From the NCBI RefSeq assembly GCF_021556615.1, contig NZ_JAKGGD010000001.1, positions 310,001-374,000 of the forward strand: DNA of 64,000 nucleotides. The letters are read 5' to 3'. The notes under the pieces were generated by a model that was given only the letters and a program-made list of their open reading frames with translations, had not been told where the DNA came from and did no database searches. Shown in pieces: positions 29,107 to 39,110 of the stretch; the stretch's first letter is position 1, and each line of letters starts with the position of its first letter. The position numbers and the translations under genes were made by a program. This DNA comes from Paracoccus salsus. Its GTDB lineage: Bacteria > Pseudomonadota > Alphaproteobacteria > Rhodobacterales > Rhodobacteraceae.

Positions 29107-29151
29107 GCGATGCTGGTATCCACAGCCGCGCAAGGCGTCAACATGGCGGGT

Positions 29152-29280
29152 GTTGCGCGGGGTGCGCAACAGGGCGCGCGTTGCGGGGTGACGCACTGCG
29201 GGCGGCGACGGCGGCAGAGCCAGCAATTGCTGGATTTTTCATGGCACAGGGCGTGCACCGGGGAGGCACAGCGCGTGCAC
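29152..29280. repeat. Inverted and direct short repeats upstream of murB
   Basis: The 233-base gap between murB and the unknown gene holds a perfect hairpin GTTGCGC-GGGGT-GCGCAAC (29152-29170) and a near-perfect 16-base direct repeat, GGCACAGGGCGTGCAC at 29243-29258 and GGCACAGCGCGTGCAC at 29265-29280, 22 bases apart. Each repeat ends in the palindrome GTGCAC. A two-helical-turn spacing suits a protein-binding site; function unknown. Confidence 0.5.
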
Positions 29281-29339
29281 AGGCTGTACACCGCTTGCGG
29301 ACCGGGCGTTAAGGGATGGTTAGGGAATGAGGGATCGGC

Positions 29340-30836
29340 CTACAGCCCGAAAAAGCGATAGATCGCGGCAAATGCTGCCTTGACAGCCGGCAACGTCGCA
29401 AAGAACTCGATCGCTTGAAGATATTTCGCACCGCGCAGCAGCGCGGCATTTACGGCGACGATCCCCTTGCGCACATCAGCCGCGAATGGCAGCGCCCGTT
29501 CGATCCGCAGAAGACGCCCCGCCAGACGAAAGGACGCCGCGGCGCGGTCTTCGGGGTTTGCGTCCGGGTCGCTGGCCGTCTGTGCGTCCAGCGGCAGGGT
29601 ATCGGCAAGCCTGCCCTCCAGCACCGGCGCAACCGTCGCGACCGTTTCCTCGATGACCTGCCGGGCGTCGATCAGGGAACGGTCGCCCTCAATAGCGGCG
29701 CGTCGTGCCAGCACCTTTTGCGCCTCGGGGTCCGAGGCAAGGATATCCGCGCCCGCCTCGCGCAGGCGGGACTGATAATCTGCGATCAACGGGTCTTGTG
29801 TCGCAGACGGACAGTCACCGTTGTCGATCCTGATGGCCAAACGACGAGTGGCGGAGGCACAGGCGTCCAGAAGTTCGAGCGGCAGATTTCCCGCATCCGC
29901 GACCGCGCGGCGCAGCATGGCCAGATCGGGGGCCAGCGCGCCATAGGCCTGCCCGGTGTAGTCATCAAAGACCTCGGTGGCCTTGCTGATCTTGCGTCGC
30001 GCATAGGCGGCAATCTCTTGGGGCAGCTGCGAGTCGGGGACGAGGCGCAGGCGTCCCGTGTCCGGGTTCGGCTCGATGCGTTCCGCGTTGGCGGTTGCAG
30101 CCAAGCCATGCTGACGACGCAGAGTGGTGATCGCCGTGTCCAGCGCCTCGCCGCCCTGTTCCCACAGCGCATTGTCGATCAGCGCCACGTCGCGCAGCAG
30201 CGGCAAATTCTGCGGGCGGCCGTCGAGGGCGCGTTGATACCAGCCGAACCAGAAATCGCCGCCCGGCGCGGCCTGCAGGATCGGGATCGACTGTTGCCAA
30301 AGATCAGCCAGAAAATTGCCGTTTATCCACAGAGCGGCGTCGGGAAGGCTCTCGCCTTCGATCAGGGCATGGACATCCGCCTGGACTGTCTTCCAAAGGA
30401 GGGTACCCCAGCCTGCCCGATTCATGAAATCGTCCAGGGTAGCGCCCGAAAGGAGATTTGAAGTTGGACCGCCGTCCGCGGCGAGGGCAGCGTAGGCGGC
30501 GGCGGCGGCTGCGTCGGCGACGAGAGCCGCTAGAGCAGAGTAGGCGACATAATCAACTGCAGGGTCCGAGCTATCAAAATCGTCGAAGTTTCCGGCAACC
30601 TTTCTGACGTCAAAGCACTTCTCTTTGCGCGCAACCTCAGATGCTATGTTGACCCGCAAGACGGACAGCGCGGACGAACTCCAATCGGGTGCCAAGCCTT
30701 CACTCAGCGAGGCGAGCAGGATTGGCAGAACACGCATCGCCGCGCGATGTGCGACAAGCGCGGCATCTACAGAAGGGCGGGTGTCGAGCCACACCTGCAG
30801 GTTCTCTTCACTGTCGATTATGGGCAGATCGCTCAT
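29340..30836 (-). CDS. Unknown protein inside the dcw cluster, 498 residues
   Basis: No family is recognised with certainty. The N-terminal third is helical and alanine-rich (residues 98-120 are almost all Ala, Leu, Tyr), with RAAMRVLPIL near 31. The centre has an aromatic box DFWFGWYQRALDGRP (194-208) followed by LPLLRDVALIDNALWEQGGEAL. I recall similar FW..WY...L.GRP boxes in alphaproteobacterial hypothetical proteins, but cannot verify it. The rest is helical with charged residues and ends AAIYRFFGL. No signal peptide or clear membrane helix is seen. The codons for residues 65-140 are less GC-rich than the neighbours, a hint of transfer. It interrupts the run between the small membrane protein gene and murB. 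Confidence 0.8.
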   Translation of the reverse strand: MSDLPIIDSEENLQVWLDTRPSVDAALVAHRAAMRVLPILLASLSEGLAPDWSSSALSVLRVNIASEVARKEKCFDVRKVAGNFDDFDSSDPAVDYVAYSALAALVADAAAAAAYAALAADGGPTSNLLSGATLDDFMNRAGWGTLLWKTVQADVHALIEGESLPDAALWINGNFLADLWQQSIPILQAAPGGDFWFGWYQRALDGRPQNLPLLRDVALIDNALWEQGGEALDTAITTLRRQHGLAATANAERIEPNPDTGRLRLVPDSQLPQEIAAYARRKISKATEVFDDYTGQAYGALAPDLAMLRRAVADAGNLPLELLDACASATRRLAIRIDNGDCPSATQDPLIADYQSRLREAGADILASDPEAQKVLARRAAIEGDRSLIDARQVIEETVATVAPVLEGRLADTLPLDAQTASDPDANPEDRAAASFRLAGRLLRIERALPFAADVRKGIVAVNAALLRGAKYLQAIEFFATLPAVKAAFAAIYRFFGL

Positions 30837-30885
30837 CCGGGCAGGATTGACGGTCCACGGCCATCACCGCAAGTCCGTTCTGCCG

Positions 30886-31233
30886 CTACAACAGCAGCGT
30901 CCACCCCGCCGCGCCGCCCGCGACGGCCAGTCCCAGCAGCGTCAGCGCCCCGGGCGGGCTGCGCCAGTCGAACCGGCGGGTGCGGGTTCCGGCGGCGATC
31001 AGGCCGGCGGCCAGTCCGGCCAGTGCGGGGATGACGGTGAAACCTGTGGCGCGGAAGGCGGCGAGGTCGTGAAAGCCGTTCTGGCCGCGCGCGGCGAGGA
31101 ACAGTTGCGTGGCGATGGCGGCCAGCAGGATGGACAGGGCGGCCAGCGGCCAGCGCAGGCGCAGCCAGATGGCGGTGAGGGTGATGAAGCCCGCGCCGAG
31201 AAAACACGCCGCCGCGACCAGCCAGACCGACAT
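30886..31233 (-). CDS. Small four-helix membrane protein, function unknown
   Basis: A 115-residue hydrophobic protein with four likely membrane helices: residues 2-24, 27-46, 65-82 and 95-114. Short charged loops (RLRWPL, RGQNGFHD, RTRRFDWRSPP) separate them. No catalytic motif is seen. It lies 9 bases after the DUF2484 gene and 49 bases before the unknown 498-residue gene, so it is very likely co-transcribed with murC. Small membrane proteins at this spot of the cluster are, from memory, common in Rhodobacterales. Confidence 0.7.
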   Translation of the reverse strand: MSVWLVAAACFLGAGFITLTAIWLRLRWPLAALSILLAAIATQLFLAARGQNGFHDLAAFRATGFTVIPALAGLAAGLIAAGTRTRRFDWRSPPGALTLLGLAVAGGAAGWTLLL

Positions 31234-31242
31234 CGGCTGGCC

Positions 31243-31503
31243 CTAGTCCAGCGGCGGCAGGGCGCGGCGGCGCGATTGCTGCCGGCGGGGCGGCCAGAAC
31301 AGCGCCGCCAGTCCCATGGCAAAGCCCGCTACGCCGGCCACCGGACCCCAGTTCAGCGTCAGCCAGCCCAGCACCGGCACGCCGATGGCGACCAGCGCCC
31401 AGAGGGCGCGCGGCCGCTGCTGCGCGCGCAGCATGGGCAGCATGCAGGCCAGGGCCAGCCAGCCGCCCGAGACGGCGAGCGTGATCAGGAAAGCGGGGCT
31501 CAC
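31243..31503 (-). CDS. DUF2484 family membrane protein
   Basis: An 86-residue protein with three likely membrane helices. The pattern [21 protein letters not shown] is the DUF2484 hallmark, and the tail [14 protein letters not shown] is basic and probably cytoplasmic. The start is a GTG at 31503 that overlaps the murC stop (GTGA), so translation is coupled to murC. DUF2484 genes between murC and murB are, from memory, a Rhodobacterales trait; a cell-wall role is suggested only by position. Confidence 0.78.
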   Translation of the reverse strand: MSPAFLITLAVSGGWLALACMLPMLRAQQRPRALWALVAIGVPVLGWLTLNWGPVAGVAGFAMGLAALFWPPRRQQSRRRALPPLD

Positions 31504-32927
31504 GCGGCCTTTCCTTGCAGCCGGGCGGGCAGCGCGTTGGCCCAGGTCGAGATGGTGCCGGCGCCCAGGCACACGACCATGTCGCCGGGCCTTGCCTGTT
31601 CGCGCACCAGGCGTTCGAGGTCGTCCTCGGACAGGATCGCGCGGGCGTGGCGGTGGCCGTGGGCGATCAGCCCGGCGACCAGATCGTCGCGCGAGGCGCC
31701 CGGGATCGGGTCCTCGCCGGCGGAATAGACCTCGGCGATGGCGACCACGTCGGCCTCGTTGAAGCAGGTGCAGAAATCGTCGAACAGCGAGGAGAGGCGC
31801 GAATAGCGGTGCGGCTGGTGGACGGCGATGACGCGGCCATTGGTGGACTGCCTCGCGGCCCTGAGCACGGCGGCGATTTCCACCGGGTGATGGCCGTAAT
31901 CGTCGATGATGGTGACGCCGTCCACCTCGCCCACGCGGGTGAAGCGGCGGCCGACGCCGCCGAACCGGGCCAGCGCCTCGCGGATCTCGGCCTTCTTCAC
32001 GCCCAGGTGGCGGGCGACGGCCACGGCGGCGAGGCAGTTCGAGACGTTGTGATCGCCGGGCATCGGCAGGGTGCAGCCCTCGATCATCTCAAGCTCGCCG
32101 CTGTCGGCGGGGCTCTCGCCCTGCAGCGCGATGTCGAAATGCGCGATGCCCTTGTCATAGGTCAGGTTCATGGCGCGCACATCGGCCTGGGCGTTGAAGC
32201 CGAAGGTGACGACGCGGCGTTCGGTCAGCTTGCCCACCAGCGCCTGCACCTCGGGGTGGTCGGTGCAGCAGACCGCCAGGCCGTAGAACGGGATCGAGGA
32301 GGCGAAATTGTAGAAACCCTGCCGCAGCGCGTCGAAATCGCCCCAGTGCTCCATATGCTCGGGGTCGATATTGGTGATGATGGCGATGTCGGTGGGCAGG
32401 CGGTTGAAGCTGCCGTCGGATTCGTCGGCCTCGACCACCATCCATTCGCCCTCGCCAGCCCGGGCGTTGCTGCCATAGGCGTGGATGACGCCGCCATTGA
32501 TGACGGTGGCGTCGAGGTTGCCGGCGTCCAGCAACGTGGCGACCATGGTGGTGGTGGTGGTCTTGCCGTGCGTGCCGGCGACGCAGATATTGGATTTCAT
32601 CCGCATCAGTTCGGCCAGCATCTCGGCGCGGCGGACGACGGGCATGCCGCGGCGACGCGCCTCTTGCAGTTCGGGGTTGTCCTTCTTGATGGCGGTCGAG
32701 ATCACCACCACGCCCGCCGCGCCGATGTTCTCGGCGCGCTGGCCCTCGAACACGGTCGCGCCCAGGGATTCGAGGCGGTCGGTGATCTTGCTGCGCTTGA
32801 GGTCGCTGCCCTGGACCTGGTAGCCCAGGGTCAGCAGCACCTCGGCGATGCCAGACATGCCGATGCCGCCGATGCCGATGAAGTGGATCGGGCCAAGCTC
32901 TCCGGGCAGTTTGGTGGCGGCGTTCAT
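31500..32927 (-). CDS. murC: UDP-N-acetylmuramate-L-alanine ligase
   Basis: MurC adds L-alanine to UDP-MurNAc using ATP. The 475-residue protein has the Rossmann start [17 protein letters not shown], the P-loop [43 protein letters not shown] and the C-terminal domain with [15 protein letters not shown] and [16 protein letters not shown]. Its ATG overlaps the murG stop by 4 bases, and a DUF2484 gene overlaps its own stop. Confidence 0.97.
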   Translation of the reverse strand: MNAATKLPGELGPIHFIGIGGIGMSGIAEVLLTLGYQVQGSDLKRSKITDRLESLGATVFEGQRAENIGAAGVVVISTAIKKDNPELQEARRRGMPVVRRAEMLAELMRMKSNICVAGTHGKTTTTTMVATLLDAGNLDATVINGGVIHAYGSNARAGEGEWMVVEADESDGSFNRLPTDIAIITNIDPEHMEHWGDFDALRQGFYNFASSIPFYGLAVCCTDHPEVQALVGKLTERRVVTFGFNAQADVRAMNLTYDKGIAHFDIALQGESPADSGELEMIEGCTLPMPGDHNVSNCLAAVAVARHLGVKKAEIREALARFGGVGRRFTRVGEVDGVTIIDDYGHHPVEIAAVLRAARQSTNGRVIAVHQPHRYSRLSSLFDDFCTCFNEADVVAIAEVYSAGEDPIPGASRDDLVAGLIAHGHRHARAILSEDDLERLVREQARPGDMVVCLGAGTISTWANALPARLQGKAA

Positions 32928-34009
32928 GGCACTATCTCCGTGACGAGGTCGAACAGGCGACGGGCCGCGTCAGGGCGGCCGAGTTTCAGGGCTGCGGCGG
33001 CCATGCCGGTCGCACGCGCGGGGTCTGTGAGGATCGCGCGGATGTCGCGCGCCAGGCTTTCGGCGTCCAGCCCGGATTCCGGGCGCAGCAAGGCGGCACC
33101 GGATCGGGCAAGAGCCTGCGCATTGGCGGTCTGATGATCGCCGGTGGCGGCGGCATAGGGGATCAGGATCGACGGGCGGCCGATCACCGTGATGTCGGCG
33201 ATCGACGAGGCGCCCGAGCGGCTGACGACGATCTGGGCCTGGGCAAGGCGGTCCGGCACATCGGTGAAGAAGGCCTGGACATCGGCCGTGACGCCGGCTT
33301 CGGCATAGGCGCGGGTGACACGTTCGCCGTCCTCGGCACGGGCCTGATGGCTGACGCGCAGCCGGGCGCGAAGTTCGGCGGGCAGCGCGGCGATGGCCGC
33401 GGGCACGACATCCGACAACACGCGCGCGCCCTGGCTGCCGCCGATCACCAGCAGGTGCAGATCGCCCTGCCCCGGCGCGACATAGGGCGCGCCCGCGCGC
33501 GTCAGCACCGCCGCGCGAACCGGGTTGCCGGTGTGGATGCCATCGACCCCCGCGGGCAGGGTCGTGGGCCATGTTCCGCAGGCCACGCGGTCCACGCGCG
33601 GGGCGAAGATCCGGTTGACGCGGCCCATCACGCCGTTCTGTTCGTGGATCATGCGCGGCAGGCGCATCGTCCGCGCTGCCGACAGGGCCGGAATGGTCGG
33701 ATAGCCGCCAAAGCCGATCACGACGGAAGGGCGGTCGCGCCGGAAATCGGCGCGCGCGGCAAGGACACCCGCGGCAATCTTGAGGGGCGCGGTCAGCTTT
33801 CCCAGCAGGCCGCCCCGCGCGGTGGTCGCGGACCGCACCACCGCGCGCTGCACCGCGTCGGGAAAACCGCCCGCATAGCGCGCGCCGCGGTCGTCGGTCG
33901 ACAGCGTGACCCGCCAGCCTTCCGACAGCAGCAGCTCGGCCAGCGCCTGGGCGGGAAACATGTGACCGCCGGTTCCACCGGCCGCGATCAGGGCAAGCGG
34001 CGCCGCCAT
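32924..34009 (-). CDS. murG: Lipid II synthase MurG
   Basis: MurG transfers GlcNAc to lipid I at the inner face of the membrane. The 361-residue protein begins [27 protein letters not shown], the donor/acceptor glycine loop of the family, then [38 protein letters not shown]. The C-terminal UDP-GlcNAc domain has [16 protein letters not shown] and [35 protein letters not shown]. It overlaps ftsW at one base upstream and murC by 4 bases downstream. Confidence 0.97.
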   Translation of the reverse strand: MAAPLALIAAGGTGGHMFPAQALAELLLSEGWRVTLSTDDRGARYAGGFPDAVQRAVVRSATTARGGLLGKLTAPLKIAAGVLAARADFRRDRPSVVIGFGGYPTIPALSAARTMRLPRMIHEQNGVMGRVNRIFAPRVDRVACGTWPTTLPAGVDGIHTGNPVRAAVLTRAGAPYVAPGQGDLHLLVIGGSQGARVLSDVVPAAIAALPAELRARLRVSHQARAEDGERVTRAYAEAGVTADVQAFFTDVPDRLAQAQIVVSRSGASSIADITVIGRPSILIPYAAATGDHQTANAQALARSGAALLRPESGLDAESLARDIRAILTDPARATGMAAAALKLGRPDAARRLFDLVTEIVP

Positions 34010-35172
34010 CAGCGCGCCCGCCGCAGGATCTCGGCCATCTCGCCCTGCGGACGGGTCCGGGTCAGCGCCAGCAGCATTCCCAAGGCGATGCCCGAGGCGA
34101 TCACCGAACTGCCGCCATAGCTGACGAAGGGCAGCGTCATCCCTTTGGCGGGCAGCAACCGCACCGCCACGCCCATGTTGATCAGCGCCTGCACGCCGAA
34201 GGCACAGGCCAGCCCGGTGGCCGCGATCCGGGTGAAGGGATCGCGTTCCTTCAGCAGTCGCAGCAGCGAACGCAGCACGATGGTGCAGTAAAGCGCGATG
34301 ATCGCCAGCACCAGGATGGTGCCGTATTCCTCGGCCGCGACGGCGATGATGAAGTCGGTATGCGCGTCCGGCAGCGACCATTTCACCGTGCCCTCGCCGA
34401 CGCCCACGCCGAAGAAGCCGCCCTCCTGGATGGCGTTGGTGGCATAGCCGATCTGGGTGCGCGGATCGACATCGGGATTGAGAAAGCCGTTGATGCGCCG
34501 GGCGAAATGCTCGGACGCGCCATAGGCGAAGACGCCGCCCGCCACGGCAAGGCCGGCGACCACCATCAGCAGGATGAAGGGGGCGCCGGCGACGAAATAC
34601 ATCACCAGCCAGGAAAACAGCACCAGCGAGGCCTGCCCGAAATCGGGCTGCAGGGCCAGCAGGACCACGATCACCAGCGCCGCGACAAACGAGTACATCC
34701 GCCCCGGCGGACCGCCGACCTCTTGCGCCGAGGCCATGAACCACGCGCACAGCGCCACGAAGCCGGGCTTGAGGAATTCGGATGGCTGGATCGACAGGAA
34801 ACCCAGCGACAGCCAGCGGGTCGCGCCCTTGCCGAAATCGGTGCCGATGAAGGGCAGCGCAAGGATCAGCACGAAGGCGGCCAGAAAGCCCAGCACGCCG
34901 ATCCTGCGGATCTGGCGTGGCGTCAGCATCGACATCACCAGCAGGACGCACAGCGCCACCCCGCCGAAAAGCGCCTGACGCTGGACATAGTAGAAGCGCG
35001 GCAGGTTGTTCTTTTCCGCCAGCGGCACCGAGGCGGCCAGCCCAAGCAGCAATCCGATCGCGAACAGCCCCAGGACGCAGGCCAGCGACCATTTGTCCAG
35101 GGTTCGCCACCAGCGTGGAAGAATCGGGTCGCCCGCCCGAACGGGCGTGGCGCCAAAGACCATCTCGGTCAT
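34009..35172 (-). CDS. ftsW: Lipid II polymerase FtsW (SEDS family)
   Basis: A 387-residue SEDS glycosyltransferase with about ten membrane helices, which works with the division PBP3. Marker segments are [24 protein letters not shown] (the conserved Gly-x-x-x-W-x-x-PSEF region), [20 protein letters not shown] with the key Asp, and the end [29 protein letters not shown]. Its upstream neighbour should be murD in an ancestral dcw cluster; here a 159-base gap and an SLC13 transporter follow, so the cluster starts at ftsW in this window. Confidence 0.95.
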   Translation of the reverse strand: MTEMVFGATPVRAGDPILPRWWRTLDKWSLACVLGLFAIGLLLGLAASVPLAEKNNLPRFYYVQRQALFGGVALCVLLVMSMLTPRQIRRIGVLGFLAAFVLILALPFIGTDFGKGATRWLSLGFLSIQPSEFLKPGFVALCAWFMASAQEVGGPPGRMYSFVAALVIVVLLALQPDFGQASLVLFSWLVMYFVAGAPFILLMVVAGLAVAGGVFAYGASEHFARRINGFLNPDVDPRTQIGYATNAIQEGGFFGVGVGEGTVKWSLPDAHTDFIIAVAAEEYGTILVLAIIALYCTIVLRSLLRLLKERDPFTRIAATGLACAFGVQALINMGVAVRLLPAKGMTLPFVSYGGSSVIASGIALGMLLALTRTRPQGEMAEILRRAR

Positions 35173-35331
35173 GGAAATACCGCCGTCACTGCCTCTGCCT
35201 TGTCCGGTTGGTCCGGATCTGCGGGACAGGATAGCGCGATTTTTCCCGCCAGGCTACAGCGGAATCGGGCTTGCGGCGCCTGAATCGCCGGGGCCGGTCG
35301 GGATCCGCGGCGCGGCCGCTGCAAGGCGCGT

Positions 35332-37107
35332 CTAGAGCGGCCAGACGATCAGCAGCATCGGGATCGACACGGACAGCACGATGATCTCGAGCGGCAGGCC
35401 CATCCGCCAGTAATCCCCGAAGCGATAATCGCCCGGCCCCAGGATCAGCGTGTTGTTCTGGTGGCCGATCGGGGTCAGGAAGGCGCAGGCGGCCGACACC
35501 GCGACGCCCATCAGGAACGCATCCGGCTGCACCTCCAGCTGCTGGGCCAGGCGGATGCTGACCGGGGCGGCGATGATCGTGGTGGCGTTGTTGTTCAGCA
35601 CATCGGACAGGAACATCGTCGCCGCCATCAGCAGCAGCAGCGCGACCCAGGCCGGATAGCCCTCGGTGGCACCGGCCAGCAGCCCGGCGATCAGCGCCGT
35701 CCCGCCACTGCTGTCCAGCGCAACGCCGAGCGGAATCATCGAGCCCAGAAGCACGACCACCGGCCAGTCCACGTGCCGGTAGATCTCGTTGATCGACAGC
35801 ACCCCGAACAGCACATAGGCGACGACGACGCAGCCAAGCGCGATCGGCATGCTGATCCAGCCCAGGCTGGTGGCCAGCAGCGCCGCCGCGAACAGGACGA
35901 TGGCGGCGCGCATGTGCCCCTCGCGCTGCACCGGCACGCTGCCGCCATCCAGGCGCAGCACGCCCGACGCGGCCAGCACGTCGTTGGCCCGGCTTTCGGG
36001 CACCAGCATCAGCAGCATGTCGCCGGCCGCGATCTCCTGCCGGGGCAGCGACTCGCGCAGGGCGATGCCGCGGCGACGCATGCCGATCAGCACGCTGTCA
36101 TAGCGGTTCACGAGGCCGAAGGACTGGGCGTTCTGGCCGATGATCCCCGCGCCTGCCGGAACCAGACATTCGATCAGGCTCTGGCCCTCGGCGTCCTTGC
36201 GGGCGCGCGGCTCGACCCGGCCATCGGGAAAGGCCAGCTTTTCCGTCGAGCGGTATTCGTCCAGCGTGGCGGGGTCGGCGCGCAGCATCAGCACATCGCC
36301 CTGTTCAAGCGCCTGTTCGGCCGGCTTGGTTTCAAGCGGGTGGCCGTGGCGCATGACGCCGATCAGCCGCAGACCGGCCTTCAGCGCGGCGTCGCGCGCC
36401 TGGGCAAGGTTCTCGCCGTCCAGCGCGCTTGCCTTGGTCACGACCAGACGGGCCAGGTAGCGGCGGCGCTGTTCGCCGCTGACGCTGTCGGGTTGACGCC
36501 GCACCGGGATCAGCCGCCAGCCGATCAGCGCGACAAAGGCGATGCCCGCGGCGCCGACCGCAGCGCCGACGGGCAGAAAGTCGAACATCTGGTAGGGCTC
36601 GCCCAGAACCTCGGCGCGAACGCCCGAGACGATCAGGTTCGGCGGCGTGCCGATCAGCGTCAGCATCCCGCCCAGGATCGTCGCGAAGGCCAGCGGCATC
36701 AGCGTCAGGCCGGCGGCGCGGCCCGCCTTGCGCGCGGCCTGCAGATCGACCGGCATCAGCACCGCAAGGGCGGCGATGTTGTTCATGAAGCCCGAAAGCA
36801 GGCCGCCCACGCCGCCGAACAGCAGGATGTGGCCGGTCAGCGAGCGTCCGTCATGGGCCAGCACCCGGGTCAGGCGCGAGACCGCGCCCGACCGTGTCAA
36901 GCCGGCCGTCGCGATCAGCACCAGCGCCACGACCATGGTTGCGGGATTGCCAAAGCCCGAGAAGGCCTGATCCGCCGGCACCAGCCCGATCAGGACCGAC
37001 AGCATCAGCGCGCCAAAGGCCACCAGGTCATGCCGCCAGCGCCCCCAGAACATCAGCACCATCATCAGCGCGAAGATCGTGAACAGCGTGATCTGGTCGA
37101 GTGTCAT
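35332..37107 (-). CDS. SLC13-family permease with two TrkA-C domains
   Basis: A 591-residue membrane protein of the divalent anion:sodium symporter (DASS/CitT) family. N-terminal helices with [19 protein letters not shown] and the SNT-like element [12 protein letters not shown], then about residues 205-370 a cytoplasmic insert with two TrkA-C (RCK_C) domains ([20 protein letters not shown] and [22 protein letters not shown]), then the C-terminal helices ending [26 protein letters not shown]. The ion is unknown: sulfate, dicarboxylates or related anions are candidates. A homologous gene occurs at 49229-51007. Confidence 0.87.
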   Translation of the reverse strand: MTLDQITLFTIFALMMVLMFWGRWRHDLVAFGALMLSVLIGLVPADQAFSGFGNPATMVVALVLIATAGLTRSGAVSRLTRVLAHDGRSLTGHILLFGGVGGLLSGFMNNIAALAVLMPVDLQAARKAGRAAGLTLMPLAFATILGGMLTLIGTPPNLIVSGVRAEVLGEPYQMFDFLPVGAAVGAAGIAFVALIGWRLIPVRRQPDSVSGEQRRRYLARLVVTKASALDGENLAQARDAALKAGLRLIGVMRHGHPLETKPAEQALEQGDVLMLRADPATLDEYRSTEKLAFPDGRVEPRARKDAEGQSLIECLVPAGAGIIGQNAQSFGLVNRYDSVLIGMRRRGIALRESLPRQEIAAGDMLLMLVPESRANDVLAASGVLRLDGGSVPVQREGHMRAAIVLFAAALLATSLGWISMPIALGCVVVAYVLFGVLSINEIYRHVDWPVVVLLGSMIPLGVALDSSGGTALIAGLLAGATEGYPAWVALLLLMAATMFLSDVLNNNATTIIAAPVSIRLAQQLEVQPDAFLMGVAVSAACAFLTPIGHQNNTLILGPGDYRFGDYWRMGLPLEIIVLSVSIPMLLIVWPL

Positions 37108-37245
37108 CGTCTTCCCTCATGGTCGCGACGCATCGCGCCAGACGCCAACGCGGAGGTGGGAGTTCGGGTTCGTCTTGCGATGGCCCGTCGGGCTGGACTA
37201 AAAGCGCCCGAATCCGGATTTCAAGACATCGAAGGACGACCGATC

Positions 37246-37989
37246 ATGGCAGGTCATTCCAAATGGGCCAATATCCAGCATCGCAAGGGGCGGCAGGACG
37301 CCGCCCGCTCGAAGCTGTTCTCCAAGCTTTCCAAGGAGATCACGGTCGCGGCGAAGATGGGCGATCCCGACCCCGACAAGAACCCGCGCCTGCGGCTGGC
37401 GGTCAAGGAGGCCAAGTCGAACTCGGTTCCCAAGGACGTGATCGACCGGGCGATCAAGAAATCGCAGGGCGGCGACGCCGAGAGCTACGAAGAGATCCGC
37501 TACGAAGGCTATGGCCCGAACGGCATCGCGCTGGTCGTCGAGGCGATGACCGACAATCGCAACCGCACGGCATCGAATGTGCGCAGCTATTTCACCAAGT
37601 CGGGCGGTGATCTGGGCCAGACCGGATCGGTCAGCTTCATGTTCGACCGGGTGGGCGAGATCGTCTATCCGGCCTCGGCAGGGGACGCCGACACGGTCAT
37701 GCTGGCCGCGATCGAGGCCGGGGCCAGCGATGTCGAAAGCGACGCGGACGGGCACTGGATCTATTGCGCGGATACCGATCTGAACGAGGTCTCGACCGCG
37801 CTCGAGGCAAGCCTCGGCGAGTCGGAAGCGGCCCGGCTGATCTGGAAGCCGCAGGCGCCGACCGAGATCACCGACCTCGACACCGCGCAAAAGCTGATGA
37901 AGCTGATCGACACGCTCGAGGACGACGACGACGTGCAGAACGTCACGGGCAATTTCGACCTGTCCGAGGCCGTGGCCGCGCAACTCTGA
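37246..37989 (+). CDS. yebC: YebC/PmpR family regulatory protein
   Basis: A 247-residue protein starting [21 protein letters not shown], the invariant N-terminus of the family, followed by [28 protein letters not shown]. The C-terminal domain has [18 protein letters not shown] sequence. YebC proteins act as transcriptional regulators and have recently been linked to translation of proline stretches. GAAGGA precedes the ATG at 37246. The usual ruvC neighbour is not here; the SLC13 gene is divergent and a LysR gene is convergent. Confidence 0.95.
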   Translation: MAGHSKWANIQHRKGRQDAARSKLFSKLSKEITVAAKMGDPDPDKNPRLRLAVKEAKSNSVPKDVIDRAIKKSQGGDAESYEEIRYEGYGPNGIALVVEAMTDNRNRTASNVRSYFTKSGGDLGQTGSVSFMFDRVGEIVYPASAGDADTVMLAAIEAGASDVESDADGHWIYCADTDLNEVSTALEASLGESEAARLIWKPQAPTEITDLDTAQKLMKLIDTLEDDDDVQNVTGNFDLSEAVAAQL

Positions 37990-38059
37990 ACCGCCCGGCG
38001 AGACGCCACCCGAAGCCGGTATCACGCAGCCGGCTGCGCCGCCGCCCGGCTCCGGCGCC

Positions 38060-38166
38060 GGACCCGGCACCGACCGCGCGCGCAGCGCGCCCCCGGCCCA
38101 GCGGCAGCGACCGGGGCGGGCCCTGCCCGCACCGCGCCCCTCGCCCGCGCCCCGCGCCCCGCGCCT
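38060..38166. other. C-rich low-complexity gap between yebC and the ArgP-like gene
   Basis: The 177-base space between convergent genes is extremely GC-rich, with runs such as GCCCCGCGCCCCGCGCC near 38145-38162 and several overlapping GC inverted repeats. No T tract and no open frame of interest; probably a structured intergenic spacer. Confidence 0.4.
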
Positions 38167-39030
38167 TCACAGCAGCGCCGCTCGGGCCGCCGCGATGATC
38201 CTGTCGGTCAGGTCGCGGATGCCCGCCGCGGTCGTCCGGCTGACCTGCCAGCACAGCGTCACGTCAAGCGGCAGGTCCGGACCAAGATCGACCAGCCGCC
38301 CGGCAGCCAGATCGGCGGCCACCATCGACTCGGGGTTCACACCCCAGCCCAGCCCCAGCCGGGTTGCCTCGGCAAAGGCCTGCGACGATCCGATGCGATG
38401 GAACGGCAGCGCGATCCGGCAACCGGTCCGGGCCATCACCCAGCGGTCCTGAAGCCCGTCCTTGTCGTTGAAGCGCAGCGACGGCGCGCGCGACAGGCTG
38501 TCCGCGTCCACGCCGGCCGCGAAATGCCGCGCCGCAAGCCCCGGGCTGGCTGTCGCCCGATAACGCATCCGGCCCAGCGCGATGCTGTCGCAGCCGGTGA
38601 CGGGGCGGGCGTCGCCGGTCAGCGCCGCCACGACGTGACCGGTCTTCAGCCAGTGCTGCGCGTGATCCTGATCGTCGATGACCAGATCCAGAAGCCCGGG
38701 CACCGCGGCCAGCGGCGGCATCGCCCAGGTGGCGAGGCTGTCGGCGTTGACGGCAACCCGGATCACCGGCGGCGCGTCGCCCGTGGTCGCTGCGCCAAGC
38801 GTGGCTTCCAGCAGCCGCACGCGGTCCAGATGCGCGGCCAGACGCACCCCCTCGGCCGTGCCCCGCAGTGGCGGGCCCCGGTCGATCAGCACCGCTCCGC
38901 AGCGATCCTCCAGCGCGCGGATGCGCTGCGAGACCGCCGAGGGCGTGACCGACAGCGCATGCGCCGCCGCCTCGAACGATCCGCGCCGCAGGATCTCTGC
39001 CAACGCCGCCAGGGCGCGATAGTCCAGCAT
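38167..39030 (-). CDS. LysR-family regulator, ArgP/IciA-like
   Basis: A 287-residue LysR regulator. The N-terminal winged helix-turn-helix is at about 1-60 (YRALAALAEILRRGSFEAAAHALSVTPSAVSQRIRALED), with the VTPSAVSQRIRALE helix typical of ArgP. The effector-binding domain follows (VAVNADSLATWAMPPLAA). It is divergent from a LysE-type exporter 80 bases away, the classic ArgP/LysG-exporter pair in which the regulator, bound to lysine or arginine, controls export. The regulation is inferred from this layout. Confidence 0.88.
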   Translation of the reverse strand: MLDYRALAALAEILRRGSFEAAAHALSVTPSAVSQRIRALEDRCGAVLIDRGPPLRGTAEGVRLAAHLDRVRLLEATLGAATTGDAPPVIRVAVNADSLATWAMPPLAAVPGLLDLVIDDQDHAQHWLKTGHVVAALTGDARPVTGCDSIALGRMRYRATASPGLAARHFAAGVDADSLSRAPSLRFNDKDGLQDRWVMARTGCRIALPFHRIGSSQAFAEATRLGLGWGVNPESMVAADLAAGRLVDLGPDLPLDVTLCWQVSRTTAAGIRDLTDRIIAAARAALL

Positions 39031-39110
39031 CAGTTCCGCTTCATCCGCGTCAGTTCATTTCACTTTCCTTAAATCGCGACGCCTGCCATCAGCAAGCCCG
39101 GAGGTGCGCC

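Noticed and set aside
29107..29130. DnaA box and replication origin near TATCCACA
   Set aside because: Only one 8-of-9 match, no cluster of boxes, no dnaA, dnaN or parAB nearby.
35461..37245. N-terminal extension of yebC by about 590 codons
   Set aside because: It lies antisense to the SLC13 gene; the real yebC start is the conserved [15 protein letters not shown] at 37246 with a ribosome-binding site.
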